Source: an uncultured Brachyspira sp. (lineage in GTDB: Bacteria > Spirochaetota > Brachyspiria > Brachyspirales > Brachyspiraceae). Taken from it: a stretch of DNA of 32,833 bases. This document shows, piece by piece, positions 25,797 to 32,833 of this stretch. Within the stretch, counting starts at the first letter, position 1, and each line of letters opens with the position of its first letter. The stretch covers positions 1 through 32,833 of the forward strand of contig CALXXQ010000070.1 of the NCBI GenBank assembly GCA_944392715.1. Direction: 5' to 3'. The notes below the pieces were generated by a model. That model ran no database searches. It had not been told where the DNA came from and was given only the letters and a program-made list of their open reading frames with translations. A program made the translations under genes and the position numbers.

Positions 25797-25919
25797 ATTG
25801 AATCTCCATAAATTAATTTCTATAACTATAATATAAATAATTATTTATTCAATACTTATTATTATAAAAATAATTATTAATTATATATGTGAGTTTTGTA
25901 TTATTTCAATTATAATAAA

Positions 25920-25943
25920 AAATTGACAAATATTTTTATATTT
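25920..25943 (+). repeat. 24-bp direct repeat, left copy of cassette boundary
   Basis: A 24-bp sequence (core TTGACAAATATTTTTATATT) at 25920-25943 recurs without mismatch at 29834-29857. The two copies bracket the leader ORF, the MBOAT gene and its partner. In this copy the -35-like TTGACA has no -10 at the right distance. Confidence 0.85.
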
Positions 25944-25970
25944 GACTTTAAATAAAAAATATAATATTAT
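25942..25970 (+). promoter_or_regulatory. Promoter of the O-acetylation cassette
   Basis: TTGACT (25942-25947) and TATTAT (25965-25970) have a 17-bp spacer, giving a start near 25977 and a 35-nt leader before the ATG at 26012. Confidence 0.65.
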
Positions 25971-26011
25971 TCTCAAAAATTACTAATAACTAAAATTTGG
26001 AGAATATTATA

Positions 26012-26200
26012 ATGCAGGTAACCGCACCGCACCGCACCGCACCGCACCGCACCGCACCGCACCGCACCGCACCGCACCGCACCGCACCGCACCGCAATAT
26101 AATAATTAATTTATTATATGTTTCTACATGTTTAATAAAAAAAATATTTTTAAATAAAAAATTTATAGTCATGGAGTTATTATGTTATTTAGCTCTATGA
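26012..26200 (+). CDS. Repeat-bearing leader ORF upstream of the MBOAT gene
   Basis: An ATG at 26012 with GGAG at 25999-26002 (nine-base spacing) opens a 62-codon frame: MQV, five copies of TAPHR encoded by fifteen ACCGC units, then a hydrophobic tail (IIINLLYVSTCLIKKIFLNK and on) ending at a TGA at 26198-26200. The stop is 19 bp inside the MBOAT gene, in another frame. With a copy number not divisible by three, translation stops at 26100-26102 or 26107-26109 (present coordinates), 70-80 bases short of the MBOAT start. I infer a leader whose reading state sets MBOAT translation. It could also make a functional small peptide, or be untranslated. Confidence 0.6.
   Translation: MQVTAPHRTAPHRTAPHRTAPHRTAPHRNIIINLLYVSTCLIKKIFLNKKFIVMELLCYLAL
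26021..26095 (+). repeat. Pentanucleotide tandem repeat (ACCGC) x 15
   Basis: Fifteen perfect copies of ACCGC with no interruption. The repeat is 80% GC in a genome segment of roughly 25-30% GC. Because the unit is five bases, every plus-strand frame encodes the same TAPHR cycle. Adding or losing a unit leaves the peptide repeat as it is but shifts the downstream frame. Confidence 0.97.
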
Positions 26201-27594
26201 TTTTTTTATGGCTTTTTTTGCCGATAGTATTTTGCAGCTATTATATAATCGATAGAAAATTTAGAAATGTTTTTCTTTTAATAGCAAGTATTATATTTTA
26301 TGCTTGGGGCGGAGTAAGCTATACTTTAATAATGTTTTCTTCTATAATAATTAATTATATTTTTGCATTATTAATAGATAAGTCAATAGAAGAAAATAAT
26401 AAATTAAAGAAGAAAATATATTTAGCTTTATGTATAGTAATTAATTTATCTATATTGGGTTATTTCAAATATACAGATTTTTTTATATCAATAATAAATT
26501 CAATATCAGGTAAAGAAGTAATATCATTAAAAAATATAGTTCTTCCTATAGGAATATCTTTTTATACTTTTCAGGCATTATCTTATGTAATAGATGTTTA
26601 TAGAGAACAAAATAAAGCTCAGAGAAATATTATTAATTTAGCATTATATATATCTTTTTTTCCTCAGCTTATAGCAGGACCAATAGTTAAATATCATGAT
26701 ATAGATATTCAAATAATAAATAGAACAGAAAGTTTAGAAAATATAAGTTATGGTATAAAGAGGTTCATTTACGGACTATCAAAAAAGGTAATACTAGCCA
26801 ATATGTTTGCTTTATCCTGCGATGAAATATTAAAACAGCCTGTAGATGAACTTTCTACGATTTTAGCATGGCTTGCTGCTATTTTGTATACACTTCAGAT
26901 ATATTATGACTTTTCAGGTTATTCAGATATGGCTATAGGTTTAGGCCATATGTTCGGATTTAAATTTTTAGAGAATTTTAATTATCCTTATATATCGAAG
27001 TCTATTCAGGAGTTTTGGAGAAGATGGCATATATCTTTATCTACTTGGTTTAAGGAATATTTATATATCCCTTTAGGTGGAAATAGAAAGGGTAAATATT
27101 TTACTTATTTAAATTTGTTCATTGTATTTTTTGCTACAGGTTTATGGCATGGAGCTAGTTTTAATTTTATCCTTTGGGGCTTATGGCATGGATTATTTTT
27201 AGTAATAGAGCGTATATTTTTAGGAAAATTATTAGAAAAGAATAAATTAAAGTTTTTTAATCATATTTATGTAATATTTGTATTTGTATTAGGTTGGGTA
27301 CTTTTTAGAGCTAATGATTTAAAACATGCTTTAGAATTATATAAATTAATGTTCAGTTATAAAGAAAGTATTTTTACCGTAAGATATTTCTTTTATCCTC
27401 AAACACAAGTATGTTTTGTATTTGGTATATTATTTTGCGGCTTATTTCAGGGTATATTTCCAAAGATTAAAGCAGCAATATTTTCAAGTAGAGTATATGT
27501 ACTAGAAACTATTATTCAATTCATACTCCTATTTATCTGTATTATGTATTTAGTTAATGGTACTTATAACCCATTTATTTATTTTAGATTTTAA
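26182..27594 (+). CDS. MBOAT-family O-acyltransferase (AlgI-like)
   Basis: The 470-residue membrane protein has about ten or more helices and the MBOAT features of AlgI/PatA/DltB: FYAWGG near residue 40, YFKYTDFF, PIGISFYTFQALSY, AGPIVKY, YYDFSGYSDMAIGLG, FWRRWHISLSTWFKEYLYIPLGG, and the catalytic-His region GLWHGASFNFILWGLWHG (H323, H336). AlgI-type proteins pass an acetyl group across the membrane to a periplasmic partner that acetylates a polysaccharide. The ATG at 26182 follows GGAG with five-base spacing and lies within the 3' end of the leader ORF. The partner gene starts 12 bp downstream. The target glycan is unknown. Confidence 0.93.
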   Translation: MLFSSMIFLWLFLPIVFCSYYIIDRKFRNVFLLIASIIFYAWGGVSYTLIMFSSIIINYIFALLIDKSIEENNKLKKKIYLALCIVINLSILGYFKYTDFFISIINSISGKEVISLKNIVLPIGISFYTFQALSYVIDVYREQNKAQRNIINLALYISFFPQLIAGPIVKYHDIDIQIINRTESLENISYGIKRFIYGLSKKVILANMFALSCDEILKQPVDELSTILAWLAAILYTLQIYYDFSGYSDMAIGLGHMFGFKFLENFNYPYISKSIQEFWRRWHISLSTWFKEYLYIPLGGNRKGKYFTYLNLFIVFFATGLWHGASFNFILWGLWHGLFLVIERIFLGKLLEKNKLKFFNHIYVIFVFVLGWVLFRANDLKHALELYKLMFSYKESIFTVRYFFYPQTQVCFVFGILFCGLFQGIFPKIKAAIFSSRVYVLETIIQFILLFICIMYLVNGTYNPFIYFRF

Positions 27595-27606
27595 GAGAGT
27601 AGTTTT

Positions 27607-29835
27607 ATGAAAAATAAATTAATAAAAATTAATATGTTCATTATATTTATAGTTTTATCTGCATTTTTTATACTTTTTATATTAGGTAGAATTGAAAGAA
27701 TAGGATATTTATCTAGTATTTCATTGAATGTAGAAGAAACATTGAAAAATAATTCTTTATATACTAATGATTTAGAAATAAATGATATTAAAGGATATAT
27801 ATTGACTAATGATATGCTTACAAACTATGTTTATAATTTTAGAATAAGCTATTATAGTAAAATATTTAGAAATAGTGATATATATGGAGTCTATTTAAAT
27901 ACTAATAGTCTGCCTAATTATATAACTGAAATAAAATTTCAAAAAAAAGGAAGTCCTTTTGGTATTATAACTTCTGATAGAGAAATATTAGAAAATATAG
28001 ATAATGTGAAATATTCTTTACGCTTAAAGTTTTTCAATTTATTTATATATTTAATATTATTTTGTATATTTTTTATTTTATTGTATTTTTTTAGAAAATT
28101 TTTCTTTAATATTTTTCATTATTTAATTATTTTTTTATTTAAAAATAAAAAAATATTATTTATATATCTTGTAATTTATATATCTTTTTTTATTTCTTTA
28201 TTTCTTTTAGGTAAAGTTAGCAGAGTCGGATATTTGTCTGATATTTCTATTAATATTGATGATACTTTAAAATTAAATAGTATAGAAAATACTAAAAAAT
28301 TATTTTTTATGGATGATAATTTTTCATTAACTAATTATATTTTTACAAATAATAATATTTCAAAGTATATTTATAATTTTAGAATAAGCTATTATAGTAA
28401 GGTGTTTAGAAATAGTGATATATATGGAGTTTATTTAAATACTAATAGTTTACCTAATTATATAACTGAAATAAAATTTCAAGAAAAAGGAAGTCCTTTT
28501 GGTATTTTAAGTTCAGATAAAATTATAGAAGAAAATATAAATAATATTCAATATAGTTTAAGAATAAAATATAGTTTTTATATTATAATTTTATTAGTTT
28601 TTATATTTTTTAGTATTTTTGTTTATTTATTAAGAAATACTATATTCAGTGTATTAACTTTTTTATTATATAGAATAAAAAATATAAATAGATATGTTTA
28701 TATATTAATAATATTTTTATGTTTTTTAATCATGCCCAATATAATATACAAAGTATTTTATGATAAATTTGATCATACTAATTATGAAAATAGAAAATTT
28801 TCATCAAAGCCATATTTTTCAATAAAAGAAATTAATAAATATCCTTCAATGTATGAAACATATTTTAATGATTATATACCTTTTAGAAATGAGTTAGTAC
28901 AACTAAAAAATACTATAGATGTAACTATTTTTAATAATGCAGTTTCTGATACTGCTTTATTGGGAAAAAATAATTATATGTTTTATAATAGCTTTAATAT
29001 TATTAAAGATTATATTGGATTATATATTATAGATTATAATACAATGCATAGAATGAGAGATAATATAATTTCATTTAATAATGAGTTAAATAAAATAGGT
29101 ATAGATTTTATATTAATGATATGCCCTGATAAAAATTTTATATATCCTGAATATATGCCTAATTATATAAAAAGAAAATATTCTTATAATCAAACAGATA
29201 AATTTATAGATTATATGCAAAATACTACAAATATAAAGATAGTTTTTTCAAAAAAACAACTATTAGATTATAAAAATAAATATAGATTGTATTATAAATA
29301 TGATTCACATTGGAATAATTTATCTGGATATATTGGATATATTGATATAATGAAAATACTCAATAAAAGTTATGTAGAATTGAAAGATATCAGTATAAAA
29401 GAAATTATGATATCTGGAAACTTTCCTAAACAGGTGATAAATATTTTAAATTTATCAAAAATTAATAAATATAATTATGATATAGATTATGATATATCAA
29501 ATTATTCAAAAAATAAAATTACATATGTTAATCCAACAAATGATAGCATTACTATGCATCTCAAATCAGATTCCATTGACAATAGGAAAATACTTGTTAT
29601 TAGAGATTCATTTACAATAGTAGGAAATATGTATTATTATTTATCTCTATCTTTTTCTGAATCTTTTTTTATTCATATAGATGCAATTAATAATGGAACA
29701 TTAAACTCTTTAATTAGAGAGTTTAAGCCTAATATTATTATATATGAAACACTAGAGAGATATATAGAACCAAAATTTTTAAATATGTCTTATACCATAG
29801 AAGATATATCTGAAAGTTTAGAAGTAAATAATTAA
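27607..29835 (+). CDS. AlgJ/AlgX-like acetyltransferase partner with duplicated N-terminus
   Basis: The 742-residue protein has a C-terminal SGNH-like (AlgJ/AlgX, DHHW-type) domain at about 395-735: NYENRKFSSKPYFS, CPDKNFIYPEYMP (from C506), the DSHWNN motif (D566, H568) and RDSFT with the likely nucleophile S668. The first 360 residues are two 180-residue units, each a membrane helix, an exported segment with YNFRISYYSK and NSDIYGVYLNTNSLPNYITE, and another helix. Such partners move acetyl groups from the MBOAT protein to a glycan; most are 350-480 residues and lack the N-terminal units. It follows the MBOAT gene by 12 bp with an AGAGAG Shine-Dalgarno. The unit's function is unknown. Confidence 0.85.
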   Translation: MKNKLIKINMFIIFIVLSAFFILFILGRIERIGYLSSISLNVEETLKNNSLYTNDLEINDIKGYILTNDMLTNYVYNFRISYYSKIFRNSDIYGVYLNTNSLPNYITEIKFQKKGSPFGIITSDREILENIDNVKYSLRLKFFNLFIYLILFCIFFILLYFFRKFFFNIFHYLIIFLFKNKKILFIYLVIYISFFISLFLLGKVSRVGYLSDISINIDDTLKLNSIENTKKLFFMDDNFSLTNYIFTNNNISKYIYNFRISYYSKVFRNSDIYGVYLNTNSLPNYITEIKFQEKGSPFGILSSDKIIEENINNIQYSLRIKYSFYIIILLVFIFFSIFVYLLRNTIFSVLTFLLYRIKNINRYVYILIIFLCFLIMPNIIYKVFYDKFDHTNYENRKFSSKPYFSIKEINKYPSMYETYFNDYIPFRNELVQLKNTIDVTIFNNAVSDTALLGKNNYMFYNSFNIIKDYIGLYIIDYNTMHRMRDNIISFNNELNKIGIDFILMICPDKNFIYPEYMPNYIKRKYSYNQTDKFIDYMQNTTNIKIVFSKKQLLDYKNKYRLYYKYDSHWNNLSGYIGYIDIMKILNKSYVELKDISIKEIMISGNFPKQVINILNLSKINKYNYDIDYDISNYSKNKITYVNPTNDSITMHLKSDSIDNRKILVIRDSFTIVGNMYYYLSLSFSESFFIHIDAINNGTLNSLIREFKPNIIIYETLERYIEPKFLNMSYTIEDISESLEVNN
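27832..28508 (+). repeat. In-frame internal duplication, 540-bp period
   Basis: The block at 27832-27968 recurs at 28372-28508 with about 95% identity (seven differences in some 135 bp by eye). Identity drops sharply on both sides, although the wider 180-codon register holds across the whole unit. The sharp edges suggest recent gene conversion between the two units. Recombination between the blocks would delete exactly 180 codons in frame. Confidence 0.85.
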
Positions 29836-29857
29836 ATTGACAAATATTTTTATATTT
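29834..29857 (+). repeat. 24-bp direct repeat, right copy of cassette boundary
   Basis: Identical to 25920-25943. This copy ends one base before the partner gene's stop region is cleared and forms the -35 and spacer of the rsgA promoter, which suggests it is the original site and the left copy is derived. Confidence 0.85.
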
Positions 29858-29865
29858 AGTATTAT
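29837..29865 (+). promoter_or_regulatory. rsgA promoter
   Basis: TTGACA (29837-29842) and TATTAT (29860-29865) have a 17-bp spacer, about 34 bp before the proposed TTG start. The -35 and most of the spacer lie in the 24-bp repeat. Confidence 0.7.
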
Positions 29866-29898
29866 ATAATTGTATAATATATTTTGGGGATAAAAATA

Positions 29899-31002
29899 TT
29901 GAAAATAAAAGATATAGGCTTTGATGAATATTTTGAAAAATTAGCATTAGAAAGTTTAAAAATTAATTCTTTGGAAGAAATTAATAATGAAGCACTTGTT
30001 CCTGCAAGAGTTATAAGAATTAATAAGAGATATTATACTTTGTTTTCTGATGAAGGCGAGTTTTTAGCAAGAATAAAAGGAAAGATAAGATATAATTCAG
30101 AAATACAAAGTGAGCTTCCTGTAGTAGGTGATTGGGTGCTAATGAAAAAGTCTGATAATAATGCTTTCATAGATACTATACTTACTAGAAAAAATATTTT
30201 ATACAGAAAAGCCAATATTAAAAAAAATGATATTCAGGCTATAGTAAGTAATATAGATTATGCCTTTATTATAGTAGGAATTGATAATGAGATGCCAATG
30301 TCTGCTATAGCAAGATATTTATCTGTAGTTCATACTTCTGGAATTAAGCCAATAATTGCAATTAGTAAAATAGATTTGTATGAAGATGCTGAATATAAAG
30401 AATTGTTGGCTGCTATAAAGGAAACTTATCCTAATGAAACAGCATTTGCATATAGTTCAAAAACTGGAAAGAATGCTGATACATTTTTAAAATATATCAA
30501 GAAGGATACTTCATCGGTTTTTATAGGGGCATCAGGAGCAGGAAAATCTACTATTATTAATTATCTTTTAAAAGATGAAAAGATGAAAACTCAGGAAGTT
30601 AGAGAATATGATTTTAAAGGAATGCATACAACTACTCATAGAGAGCTTTTAGTTTTAGATAGCGGAGGTGTAGTTATAGATACGCCTGGTTTAAGAAATT
30701 TAGGTTTGTGGGAAGATGATAAAGGTATAAAGAAAACTTTTGAGGACTTAGAAGAGTATGCTAAAAAATGTAAGTTTAAAGACTGTACTCATCAGCATGA
30801 GCCTGATTGTTATATATTAGAATTAGTTGAAAATGATGAAATACCTTATGAGAGATACGATGCTTATATAACACTTCTTAATGAAAACAGAGAATTGCAG
30901 AAAAGTTCTATAGAGATAAAGAAAGATAGAAAGATGGCATTGAAAAAAATAACGAAGCATAGAAATAATTATAAGAAAATGAATGTAAAAAATAAAAAAT
31001 AA
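29899..31002 (+). CDS. rsgA: Ribosome small-subunit GTPase RsgA
   Basis: RsgA is a circularly permuted GTPase that checks late 30S maturation. The 367-residue protein has an N-terminal OB fold (about 30-95), then the permuted G-motif order: ISKIDLY (G4), FAYSSKTG (G5), GASGAGKST (G1, from G210), HTTTHRELL (G2) and DTPGLRNLGL (G3), followed by a zinc knuckle CKFKDCTHQHEPDC. The C-terminus is Lys-rich. The TTG at 29899, with GGGGA eight bases upstream, is the best start; the earlier TTG at 29884 overlaps that site. It has its own promoter inside the 24-bp repeat that bounds the O-acetylation cassette. Confidence 0.93.
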   Translation: MKIKDIGFDEYFEKLALESLKINSLEEINNEALVPARVIRINKRYYTLFSDEGEFLARIKGKIRYNSEIQSELPVVGDWVLMKKSDNNAFIDTILTRKNILYRKANIKKNDIQAIVSNIDYAFIIVGIDNEMPMSAIARYLSVVHTSGIKPIIAISKIDLYEDAEYKELLAAIKETYPNETAFAYSSKTGKNADTFLKYIKKDTSSVFIGASGAGKSTIINYLLKDEKMKTQEVREYDFKGMHTTTHRELLVLDSGGVVIDTPGLRNLGLWEDDKGIKKTFEDLEEYAKKCKFKDCTHQHEPDCYILELVENDEIPYERYDAYITLLNENRELQKSSIEIKKDRKMALKKITKHRNNYKKMNVKNKK

Positions 31003-31609
31003 TTTATTTTTATAATTGTTTTTATTAAAAAATAAGAGGCTGTTCTATATAATTTAAATTTGTTAAAATTTAAGTGTGAAATTCAGTAAATTAAGTCAAG
31101 AAAAACAATTAAAAATTAATGTGTAATTTAGCAAAAAGGAGTTTTTTTAGTTAGCAGGACATCCCCAATTTTTATTATATTACAAAATTTCACTATATGT
31201 GTGTTGAAAATATTTTAAATCTAATAAACGTTTTAATTTCTGATTATGTTTTTAAAATTAATTAATACAATAGAAATTCAAATTATAGTAATAAATCTTA
31301 AAGGATTGGCAAGTATAATTAAATTTTAAAAATTATTTTCATACCCACCCTTTAGGCTTAAAAATTTATTTTGTAATTTTTGATTTGTATTTGCTTATTA
31401 TTTTAATTAGATTTTTTAGCTGCCCACCCAAGTTTTATTTAAATTTATTGATTTCTCACCGCACGCAGAATATTATTATATTATTAAGTATATGATTATA
31501 ATTGCAATTATAATCATATATATGTTTTACTTACCGTGCGTTATAAAAACTCAAATAATTTTGCTTTTATATTAAAAATATAATATAGTTATTAATCATA
31601 GAGAGTTTA
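31003..31609. other. Gene-poor intergenic stretch
   Basis: This 607-bp stretch holds no convincing ORF. It contains scattered short C-rich islands (CATCCCC near 31162, ATACCCACCC near 31341, TGCCCACCC near 31421, CACCGCACGC near 31458) in AT-rich sequence, a CGCACG/CGTGCG pair, and the palindrome at 31489-31520. No clear terminator for rsgA was found. Confidence 0.6.
31489..31520. repeat. Perfect 32-bp palindrome
   Basis: The sequence centred on 31504/31505 (ATTATAATTGCAATTATAAT in the middle) equals its reverse complement over 32 bp. CGCACG near 31460 and CGTGCG near 31535 form an outer 6-bp pair around it. It is about 90 bp before the Imm17-like gene. Confidence 0.85.
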
Positions 31610-31834
31610 ATAAATTATATAAAAAAAAATCATCATTTATTTGGAATATTAGTAGGACTTTTATTTCTTTTGGCAGCAATTTTTAAATGGAATTGGCTTT
31701 TGGAACCTGTCGGTTCAAGATTTATGATGTTTATATATGAAATGTTTGGTGAGAGCGGAGTCAGAATAGTTACTGGTATTATAGGAACTATAATAATAAT
31801 ATTATTTATAATGGATTGGATAATAAGAAAATGA
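31610..31834 (+). pseudogene. Imm17-like small membrane protein without a standard start codon
   Basis: The frame ending at the TGA at 31832-31834 reads HHLFGILVGLLFLLAAIF, then KWNWLLEPVGSRFMMFIYEM, FGESGVRIVTGIIGTIIIIL and FIMDWIIRK: two membrane helices with a W-x-W-L-x-E-P-x-x-SRF loop and an FGxxGxRIxxGIxG signature. This is the pattern I know from Imm17, an immunity protein of about 70 residues for polymorphic toxins. The expected start, just after GAGAGTTTA, is ATA (31610) rather than ATG, and the frame back to the stop at 31586 has no ATG, GTG or TTG. It is either an inactive relic or uses a rare ATA start. No toxin gene is adjacent. Confidence 0.6.
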
Positions 31835-31860
31835 ATTCTAAAAATAAGAAGTAGTTTAAA

Positions 31861-32018
31861 GTGATAAACGAGCAGCTGATAACTGATTAGTAAATTATAA
31901 ATTAATTTATGATTATGAATAATACAAATAAAAAAATCGAGTGTCTGGTAAGAGATTGTAAACGAGATTTTTTATTATATAAATAAAGTTGTCAGCTAAT
32001 AATCGGTGAGTTTATCAC
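31861..32018. repeat. 158-bp inverted-repeat-flanked element, MITE-like
   Basis: GTGATAAAC (31861-31869) is the exact reverse complement of GTTTATCAC (32010-32018). Further in, a TCAGCT motif with neighbouring AGTTrTC recurs in inverted order. Inside, AAAAAATCG and CGAGATTTTTT can form a stem (about 31932-31972). Similar sequence flanks the element as direct repeats: ATGAATTCTAAAAATAAGAA (31831-31850) and ATGAATGTTAAAAATAAGAA (32035-32054). There is no ORF. It may be a small non-autonomous mobile element; no other copy is in the window. Confidence 0.45.
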
Positions 32019-32306
32019 TAGCAATAATAAAAATATGAATGTTAAAAATAAGAAATAATTATAAAATAACTAATCAATAAAATTATATATCAATAATATA
32101 TATTTCAAATTATATTTTTATATATAAATCAAATTCTAAGATTAAAAAATATGTAAATATTATGTTTGCTGTATTATGTTTCTTTACAATATTGCGGTTA
32201 ATAATAAAAACTTATCATAAAACTTTTGTTATGTATAAATTTAGTTTACATAAATATTGCATAATATATAAAGCGTAAAAATTAAATAAATTTTATTTAC
32301 AAAAAA

Positions 32307-32335
32307 TTGACAATGTCTATTATATTTATTATACT
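32307..32335 (+). promoter_or_regulatory. Promoter of the ankyrin gene
   Basis: TTGACA (32307-32312) and TATACT (32330-32335) have a 17-bp spacer, about 35 bp before the ATG at 32370. It is one of the best promoter matches in the window. Confidence 0.75.
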
Positions 32336-32369
32336 ATAATTATTCTATATTATTATACGGAGATTTTTT

Positions 32370-32825
32370 ATGGAAAATTTTAATTCTAAAATATTAATAT
32401 TTTCATTTGTTTTATTTTTAATATTTTGCCTGAATGCGTTTTCAAAAAGCAATATAGCAATAATTGATGCAGCAGGCAGAGGTGATATTAATAAGGTTAA
32501 AGAATTAATCAATAGCGGAGCCAATATAAATCAGCAGGATAGAATAGGGGAAAATGCATTGATAGAAGCAGCAGAAGGCGGACATATAGAAGTTGTAAAA
32601 TTGCTTATAGAAAATAAAGTAAATCTAAATCTTAAAAGTAAATGGGGCAGGACAGCATTGATGAGAGCTTCTTCAAAAGGCTATGCTAATATAGTGAAAG
32701 CACTTGTAGAAGCAGGAGCCGATTTGAATATAAAAGATAATAGAGGAAGAACTGCATTGAGTTATGCTAATCAAAGAGGACATCAAAATATAGTAAAAAT
32801 ATTAAAAGCAGCAGGTGCTAAATAA
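32370..32825 (+). CDS. Exported ankyrin-repeat protein
   Basis: The 151-residue product has a signal-type hydrophobic N-terminus (ILIFSFVLFLIFCLNAFS, about residues 8-25) and then four ankyrin repeats filling the rest: a first one with IIDAAGRGDINKVKELINSG, then NALIEAAEGGHIEVVKLLIE, TALMRASSKGYANIVKALVE and TALSYANQRGHQNIVKILKA, ending AGAK. Ankyrin repeats bind other proteins; export suggests a periplasmic or surface partner. A Cys in LIFCLNAFSKS hints at a possible lipoprotein, but it does not fit a lipobox well. The ATG follows ACGGAG with seven-base spacing. It is monocistronic within the window. A decayed relative lies at 16056-16201. Confidence 0.9.
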   Translation: MENFNSKILIFSFVLFLIFCLNAFSKSNIAIIDAAGRGDINKVKELINSGANINQQDRIGENALIEAAEGGHIEVVKLLIENKVNLNLKSKWGRTALMRASSKGYANIVKALVEAGADLNIKDNRGRTALSYANQRGHQNIVKILKAAGAK

Positions 32826-32833
32826 AGTTAACA

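Noticed and set aside
26021..26095. CRISPR-like array
   Set aside because: The units are contiguous 5-mers with no spacers, and no cas gene is in the window.
25990..26172. Minus-strand ORF with AVRCG repeats across the ACCGC tract
   Set aside because: The tandem repeat keeps several frames open by its nature. On this strand there is no start with a good Shine-Dalgarno and no promoter, so I treat it as a shadow.
26012..27594. Frame variants that fuse the leader ORF to the MBOAT protein
   Set aside because: In the MBOAT frame a TAA lies at 26155-26157, and stops follow the repeat in the two other phases, so no copy number gives a fusion.
31033..31045. AGAGGCTGTT near 31035, also present near 16153, as an insertion-sequence end
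   Set aside because: The 16153 copy is part of the ankyrin relic's codons (E-A-V). There are no transposase remains or matching inverted end, so chance is more likely.

Overview
The window is very AT-rich and dense with genes on both strands. The gene set suggests an anaerobic, oxygen-tolerant spirochaete, most probably Brachyspira. The reasons are the strong A/T codon bias, rubrerythrin, a DUF4954 protein, ankyrin-repeat and DUF4384 exported proteins, and promoters of the form TTGAC(A/T)-17-TATwAT. The genus is inferred from gene content and base composition; no database search was possible.

Layout. 1-3632 (minus strand): a likely operon of Rieske oxygenase, STAS protein, membrane protein, ribF and rpsO (cut by the window edge). 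3884-6296 (plus): ychF and a ClC chloride transporter, ending in a bidirectional terminator. 6447-7649 (minus): a DUF2262-like protein and a cytidylate-kinase-like protein. 7853-11969 (plus): rubrerythrin, then rny, ymdB and a membrane-protein gene. 12188-12886 (plus): an exported protein. 12947-15945 (minus): parA, parB and a DUF4384 exported protein. 15946-16432: a scar region with an ankyrin-gene relic, a copy of the proA 3' end and two hairpins. 16433-20673 (minus): DUF4954, prmA and proA. 20674-21092: non-coding, with a candidate plus-strand small RNA between 23-bp direct repeats. 21093-21638 (minus): a lipoprotein. 22188-24574 (plus): a Zn-type ArsR/SmtB repressor and a Cd/Zn P-type ATPase behind a promoter that sits in a 17-bp-arm inverted repeat. 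24636-25796 (minus): an MFS transporter. 25920-29857: a cassette bounded by identical 24-bp direct repeats, holding a pentanucleotide-repeat leader ORF, an AlgI-like MBOAT O-acyltransferase and an AlgJ/AlgX-like partner with an internal duplication. 29899-31002: rsgA. 31003-32369: a gene-poor stretch with a perfect 32-bp palindrome, an Imm17-like gene lacking a normal start codon, and an inverted-repeat element. 32370-32825: an ankyrin-repeat exported protein.

The most exciting part is 25920-29857. Fifteen copies of the 5-mer ACCGC (about 80% GC in an AT-rich genome) lie inside a short ORF with a good Shine-Dalgarno and promoter. All three frames of the repeat encode the same pentapeptide. 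Only copy numbers divisible by three let translation run past the repeat and end inside the MBOAT start region; every other number stops within about 15 nt of the repeat. This looks like a slippage-driven switch acting by translational coupling on a surface O-acetylation system. A second possible slippage site is a 15-A run inside the nucleotidyltransferase motif of ribF.
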